DNA from: Streptomyces mayonensis
GTDB taxonomy: Bacteria > Actinomycetota > Actinomycetes > Streptomycetales > Streptomycetaceae
Direction of reading: 5' to 3'
DNA length: 36,064 nt
Assembly (NCBI RefSeq): GCF_018982965.1
Contig: NZ_JACBYP010000084.1
Location: forward strand, 1 to 36,064
Shown here piece after piece: positions 31,955 to 36,064 of this stretch. Under the pieces are notes generated by a model. The model saw only the letters and a program-made list of their open reading frames with translations, searched no databases and was not told the DNA's origin. The translations under genes and the position numbers were made by a program. Numbering within the stretch: position 1 is the stretch's first letter; every line of letters starts with the position of its first letter.

Positions 31955-33127
31955 TTGTCCGCCGTACTGCGTCCACAACACCTGGGTCCTTTACCGGAAT
32001 TCTTGACCGGCGCCGACGCCGTTCCGGTCAAGCGAATACGAACGCCGCTCGGTGACGAGATGTGGTTGGTGAGCGACTACGCCCTGGGCCGCCGAGTGCT
32101 GTCCGACCGGTGCTTCAGCAGGGCCGCCGCGGTGGCACCGGGCGCCCCACGGCTGAACTCTGCGGCACCGTCCCCCACGTCGGTGATGAGCCTGGACGGC
32201 ACCGACCACGCCCGGCTGCGCAGGATCGTCGCGGCCGCCTTCACCACCGGCAAGATGACCGGCATGGCCCCGCTGGTGCGGCGGACGGCAGTCGATCTGC
32301 TGGCCGGCATGAGCCGCCTGGACAGCCCCGCCGACCTGGTGTCCTCCTTCGCCGCACCACTGCCGGTGGCCGTGCTGGGCGCCCTGCTCGGGGTGCCCGT
32401 CGAGGACCGGGAGATCTTCGGCTCCTGGGTGGAGGTGCTCTTCGACATCACCGCCAGCAGCGATCTGGAGAAGAGCCGGCAGCGGCTCCAGCTGGTCGAC
32501 TACATGTCCACCCTGATCGACCGCAAGCGGCTGCGGGACGACGACGACCTCCTCACCGACCTCATCCGGGCCCACGACGGCGACGTCCTCTCGCAGGCCG
32601 AACTCGTCAGCCTCGGCCTCGCGCTGCTCACCGCCGGCTATGAGACGACGGTCGGGCAGATCGGCCTCGCCGCACTCGTCGTGCTCCAGGAGGGGATTCC
32701 CCGGGATTTCGTCAAGGACGATGCGTGGGCGGACGCGTTGGTCGAGGAATTGCTCCGGGTCACCCCGTCGACGGCGATCAGTTTCCCGCGAGTCGCTCTC
32801 GAGGACATCGAACTCGGTGATGTCCGGGTACGGGCGGGTGAAGCGGTGGTCGTCTCCCTGCTGCACGGAAATCGCGACGACAAGGTATTCACCGAACCGG
32901 AAATACTGCGGGACGACAGGACACCGGCCCATCTCACCTTCGGACACGGAATACACCGCTGTCTCGGAGCGCCCCTGGCACGGCTCCAGGTGCGGACGGC
33001 GCTCCTCGAACTGTTCGAGTTCTTCCCCGCGCTGCGGCTGGCCGAGGACGGGCCCGCGGCGCCCGCCGTCGTGTGGAAGGACGGACTGATCACCCGGGGC
33101 CTCAGCTCGTTGCGGGTGACGTGGTGA
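31955..33127 (+). CDS. Cytochrome P450
   Basis: 390 aa, a normal length for a bacterial P450. The I-helix oxygen motif is LLTAGYETT, the ExxR motif is EELLRVTP, and the haem loop is FGHGIHRCLGAPLAR with Cys336 as axial ligand. It would oxidise the polyketide or an intermediate with external electron donors. No ATG or GTG fits the expected N-terminus. TTG 31955 has GAGG 7 nt upstream and gives the right length, so I use it. Codon 13 is TTA (31991-31993), a second bldA mark next to the StrR-like gene. The PKS gene follows on the same strand. Confidence 0.9.
   Translation: MSAVLRPQHLGPLPEFLTGADAVPVKRIRTPLGDEMWLVSDYALGRRVLSDRCFSRAAAVAPGAPRLNSAAPSPTSVMSLDGTDHARLRRIVAAAFTTGKMTGMAPLVRRTAVDLLAGMSRLDSPADLVSSFAAPLPVAVLGALLGVPVEDREIFGSWVEVLFDITASSDLEKSRQRLQLVDYMSTLIDRKRLRDDDDLLTDLIRAHDGDVLSQAELVSLGLALLTAGYETTVGQIGLAALVVLQEGIPRDFVKDDAWADALVEELLRVTPSTAISFPRVALEDIELGDVRVRAGEAVVVSLLHGNRDDKVFTEPEILRDDRTPAHLTFGHGIHRCLGAPLARLQVRTALLELFEFFPALRLAEDGPAAPAVVWKDGLITRGLSSLRVTW
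31991..31993 (+). promoter_or_regulatory. TTA codon (bldA-dependent) in the P450 gene
   Basis: Codon 13 in the frame CTG GGT CCT TTA CCG. It adds a second layer of bldA control beside the TTA in the StrR-like activator. Confidence 0.8.
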
Positions 33128-33209
33128 GCCGTCGCCGGCACCTGCGGGACACGGAGCCGTGAAGACCGACAGAAGCAGAAGCGGCGGCAGATCCAGCAGA
33201 ACCGGCAGA

Positions 33210-33281
33210 ACCAGCGCGATCAGTGGGACCAGCGCGATCAGTGGGACCAGCGGGATCAGAGGGATCAGAGGGATCAGAAGG
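33210..33281. repeat. 18-bp / 9-bp tandem repeat before the PKS gene
   Basis: Three 18-bp units of the form ACCAGCGCGATCAGTGGG (33210, 33228, 33246) followed by two 9-bp half units (33264, 33273). If the PKS started at GTG 33159, this would encode a Thr-Ser-Ala-Ile-Ser-Gly-type repeat at its N-terminus. Confidence 0.85.
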
Positions 33282-33296
33282 GGCGGGGGACCGACA

Positions 33297-36064
33297 GTGG
33301 CTGCACACGTGGCGGACGGCATGGCGGAGCCGGAGCCGGCGCAGGACGAGCCGATCGCGATCATCGGCATGGCATGCCGCTTCCCCGAGGCCCCCGCGCC
33401 GGGCGACTACTGGCACCTGCTGCACGACGGCCGCTCGGCCGTCAGACGCTCGTCCGAGACCGGCAGGTACGAGGGGACGCTGCCCGACCGGGACCGGTTC
33501 GACGCCGCCTTCTTCGGCATATCGCCGCGTGAGGCGAATGCCATGGACCCGCAGCAGCGGCTGGCGCTGGAACTGAGCTGGGAGGCCCTCGAGTCGGCGG
33601 GACTGCTCCCCGCCGGACTGCGCGGCGGCGACACCGGCATCTTCCTCGGCGTCTCGGCCAACGACTACGCCGGTGTCGTCCGACGCGAAGGAGCGGCACC
33701 GCTCTCGCACCACGCCATGGCGGGAACCCACCGCAGCGTCATCGCCAACCGCGTCTCGTACGCACTCGACCTGCACGGTCCGAGCCTCACCGTCGACGCG
33801 GGCCAGGCCTCGTCCCTGGTGGCCGTGCACCTGGCCTGCGCCAGTCTGCGGGGCGGCGAGTCGTACCTGGCCCTGGCCGGCGGTGTGCAGCTGAACCTCA
33901 CCGAGGACGGCGCCGAACTGGCGGAGGCCTTCGGCGGGCTGTCCCCGGACGGCAGCAGCCGTGCCTTCGACGCGCGCGCCAACGGGTTCGTACGGGGCGA
34001 GGGCGCCGGCCTCGTCGTGCTCAAGCCGCTGTCCCGGGCGCTGGCCGACGGAGACCGCGTCCACGCGACGATCAGGGGCAGCGCCGTCAACCACGGCGGC
34101 AGCGGCGCGGGACTGACCGTGCCCAGCGCGGGGGCGCAGGCCGACGCCGTGCGCGCGGCCCACCGACAGGCCCGGGTCGCCCCTGAAGAGGTGCAGTACG
34201 TCGAACTCCACGGCACCGGCACGAAGGTGGGCGACCCGATCGAGGCGGACGCCCTCGGCACGGTGTTCGGCGCACGACGAAGCGGCCGGGATCCGCTCCG
34301 GGTGGGCTCGGTCAAGACCAACATCGGCCATCTGGAGGCGGCGGCGGGCATCGCCGGCCTGCTCAAGGTCACCCTGGCCCTGTCCCGCGGCGTGATCCCC
34401 GCGAGCCTCAACTTCGAGTCGGCCAACCCCCTGATCGATCTCGACGCGCTCGGCCTGTGCGTGCAGACGCGGGCCGAGCGGTGGCCTGCGCGCGAGGGCA
34501 CGGAGCGGGTGGCCGGGGTCTCCTCCTTCAGCATGGGAGGCACCAACTGCCATGTCGTCGTGTCGGCGGCGCCCGCCGCGTCCGCCGCTGCGACCACCGC
34601 TACCGCCGCGACCGTTGCGGCCGCCGCGACCGTTGCGACTGCGGCGACTGCCGCGACCGCTGCGGACCGACCGGCCGACGACGCCGTCGCGCAGCTCCCG
34701 GTGTCCGTGCCGTGGGTGCTCTCGGGACGCGGCGCACAGGCGCTGCGGGACCAGGCACGGAAGCTGCGGGACCACGTGACGGCGAACCCCGCCGACCGGA
34801 CCGAGGACATCGGCTACTCACTGGCCACCACCCGAACCGCCTTCACCCACCGCGCAGTTGTCGTCGCGGCGGCCCGTGAGGATTTCGTGGCGGCTCTCGA
34901 GGCCGTGGCCCTCGGCACGGCGACGGACGCGGTCACCACCGGCAGCGCCACGGAGTCGGGGGAGCCGCTGACCTTCGTCTTCCCGGGTACGGCCGACGCG
35001 CTCCTTGACGCCGGGCGTGCGCTGCTGCTCCGCTCGGCCGAGTTCGCGGCGGCCCTTGCCGCGTACGACGAGGCGTTCGCGCCCTGCGGCCTGCGGTCCG
35101 CCACCGGCGTACTGCGCGGCACCGAGCCCGACGCGCCAGGTCCTGAGGCGTCCACGGCGTGCGTGTTCGCGGTCACGCTCGCGCTCGTGGCCGTCTGGCG
35201 TGCGTACGGCGTCCGGCCGGACGCGGTGAGTGCCCCGGCGGGGCCCGGCACGGTGGCCGCGGCGGTCGTCCGGGGCCTGCTGACACCGGAGGAAGGCGCC
35301 CGCCTCGTCGCCGCGGGCGAAGTCGTCCACGAATACGACGAGTTCGCCAGGCCTGCCGCCGCCGACGCCCTGTGTCTCGACGCCACGGGACGGCTCGGCG
35401 TGCGTACGCCGGAAACGGGAGCCTGGAGCGCCCCGAACGGTTCGCCGTCCGAGCCGGACTTCCTCACGGCCCTCGGGCAGTTGTACGTGCGGGGCGTGCA
35501 GGTCGACTGGAGCCCCGCTTTCGCGGGCACACGGCCCACGGTCGTCGAACTGCCCTCGTACGCCTTCCAGCGGGAGTCGTACTGGTGGCCCGAGGCCGGC
35601 ACGGAAGCGGCCGACGGTCCCGTGTCCGGGTCCATGCCGCGCTCGGGGGCCTCTGCCGAGGAGACCGTCTTCTCGGTGGTCCGCGAGGTGCTGGGCGGGG
35701 GCGCATTCGACGGCGGATCGGCGTTCAGGGACGCGGGCTTCGATTCACTGATGCTGGCCGAACTGCGGGACCGGCTGTCCGAGGTGACCGGCCTTGACAT
35801 TCCGTCGACAGCGGTATTCGACCACCCGACCCCCCTGGCCCTCAGCGACTTCCTGGCCGCTCTTCAGGAGGATTCCGGCGACAGCGCTCCCGAGCGGGCC
35901 ATCGAGAAGACGTCACGCGAATCCACCTCCGGTGATCCTGTGGTGATTGTGGGGATGGCTTGTCGTTTTCCTGGTGGGGTGGTTTCGCCGGAGGGTTTGT
36001 GGGATGTGGTGGTGTCGGGTGGGGATGTGGTGTCTGGTTTTCCGGTGGATCGGGGGTGGGGTGC
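33297..36064 (+). CDS. Type I polyketide synthase, loading module (KSQ, degenerate AT, ACP) and start of module 1
   Basis: Partial at the right edge. KS domain (residues ~20-430): the usual VDTACSS is VDAGQASSL, so the active Cys is Gln170 (KSQ), while His305 (HGTGT) and His345 (NIGH) are kept. KSQ domains decarboxylate malonyl-ACP to make the starter unit. A Thr/Ala-rich linker follows. The AT region (559-760) is decayed: GQGSQ is replaced by GTADA, the GHSxG motif with its Ser is absent, and about 130 residues are missing before the normal YAFQRESYW end. An ACP (785-850) has the phosphopantetheine Ser817 in GFDSLMLAEL. The next KS begins near residue 880. GTG 33297 has GGGGGA 6 nt upstream; GTG 33159 would add a repetitive N-terminus. 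Confidence 0.9.
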   Translation, partial: MAAHVADGMAEPEPAQDEPIAIIGMACRFPEAPAPGDYWHLLHDGRSAVRRSSETGRYEGTLPDRDRFDAAFFGISPREANAMDPQQRLALELSWEALESAGLLPAGLRGGDTGIFLGVSANDYAGVVRREGAAPLSHHAMAGTHRSVIANRVSYALDLHGPSLTVDAGQASSLVAVHLACASLRGGESYLALAGGVQLNLTEDGAELAEAFGGLSPDGSSRAFDARANGFVRGEGAGLVVLKPLSRALADGDRVHATIRGSAVNHGGSGAGLTVPSAGAQADAVRAAHRQARVAPEEVQYVELHGTGTKVGDPIEADALGTVFGARRSGRDPLRVGSVKTNIGHLEAAAGIAGLLKVTLALSRGVIPASLNFESANPLIDLDALGLCVQTRAERWPAREGTERVAGVSSFSMGGTNCHVVVSAAPAASAAATTATAATVAAAATVATAATAATAADRPADDAVAQLPVSVPWVLSGRGAQALRDQARKLRDHVTANPADRTEDIGYSLATTRTAFTHRAVVVAAAREDFVAALEAVALGTATDAVTTGSATESGEPLTFVFPGTADALLDAGRALLLRSAEFAAALAAYDEAFAPCGLRSATGVLRGTEPDAPGPEASTACVFAVTLALVAVWRAYGVRPDAVSAPAGPGTVAAAVVRGLLTPEEGARLVAAGEVVHEYDEFARPAAADALCLDATGRLGVRTPETGAWSAPNGSPSEPDFLTALGQLYVRGVQVDWSPAFAGTRPTVVELPSYAFQRESYWWPEAGTEAADGPVSGSMPRSGASAEETVFSVVREVLGGGAFDGGSAFRDAGFDSLMLAELRDRLSEVTGLDIPSTAVFDHPTPLALSDFLAALQEDSGDSAPERAIEKTSRESTSGDPVVIVGMACRFPGGVVSPEGLWDVVVSGGDVVSGFPVDRGWG

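Noticed and set aside
31991..33370. Minus-strand frame antisense to the P450 and PKS start
   Set aside because: It is the complement of a clear P450 and of the 18-bp repeat; there is no family motif.

Overview
The window is high-GC, with strong G/C bias at third codon positions, GTG and TTG starts, AGGAGG-type ribosome sites and Streptomyces-typical families (DUF2637, DUF5999, DUF6299, PaaX, StrR). It is almost certainly Streptomyces chromosome. From memory, the aconitase/murA-like pair and the arginine deiminase block match a conserved core region of Streptomyces chromosomes; this could not be checked here. No rRNA, tRNA, CRISPR array or insertion sequence was seen.

Layout. (1) 0.1-4.1 kb: an arginine deiminase pathway group, with arginine deiminase, ornithine carbamoyltransferase and an APC amino acid permease. 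(2) 4.15-13.8 kb: a small anti-sigma-type ATPase, then a catabolic cluster for an aromatic CoA thioester. It holds an enoyl-CoA hydratase, a two-domain aryl-CoA monooxygenase/reductase, a PaaX regulator, an aryl-CoA ligase, an acyl-CoA dehydrogenase and a Rid-family protein. The set best fits aerobic 2-aminobenzoyl-CoA (anthranilate) degradation. Its two main promoters share a composite element built around TGACGACAGTCA. A sulfotransferase lies inside the cluster. (3) 13.8-19.9 kb: small conserved or secreted proteins (DUF5999, DUF6299, DUF2637, a DUF5980-like protein), a sodium:solute symporter and a secreted lytic transglycosylase. (4) 20.1-24.7 kb: a MurA-like enolpyruvyl transferase with an N-terminal HTH domain, divergent from aconitase. 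Both promoters carry the same 16-bp palindrome layout, and aconitase also has a likely iron box. (5) 24.9-28.5 kb: a tight TetR / winged-helix / short PPDK-like cassette. (6) 29.7 kb to the end: the left edge of a type I polyketide cluster. It has a StrR-like activator with a TTA codon and a StrR-type operator inside its own reading frame, an alpha/beta-hydrolase-fold protein lacking the nucleophile serine, a P450 (TTA codon, probable TTG start), and a PKS gene whose loading module has a KSQ domain, a decayed AT and an ACP. The PKS runs off the window in the next KS.

A recurring feature is short, degenerate tandem repeats at gene ends. Units are 9 to 26 bp and several overlap stop codons. Two tail-to-tail junctions (4047-4172 and 8019-8120) have repeats that cover both stop codons. 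Other convergent junctions carry strong hairpins instead.

Least certain points: the natural substrate of the aromatic-CoA cluster, the role of the PPDK-like cassette, the exact PKS start, and the small hypothetical ORF near 28.8 kb.
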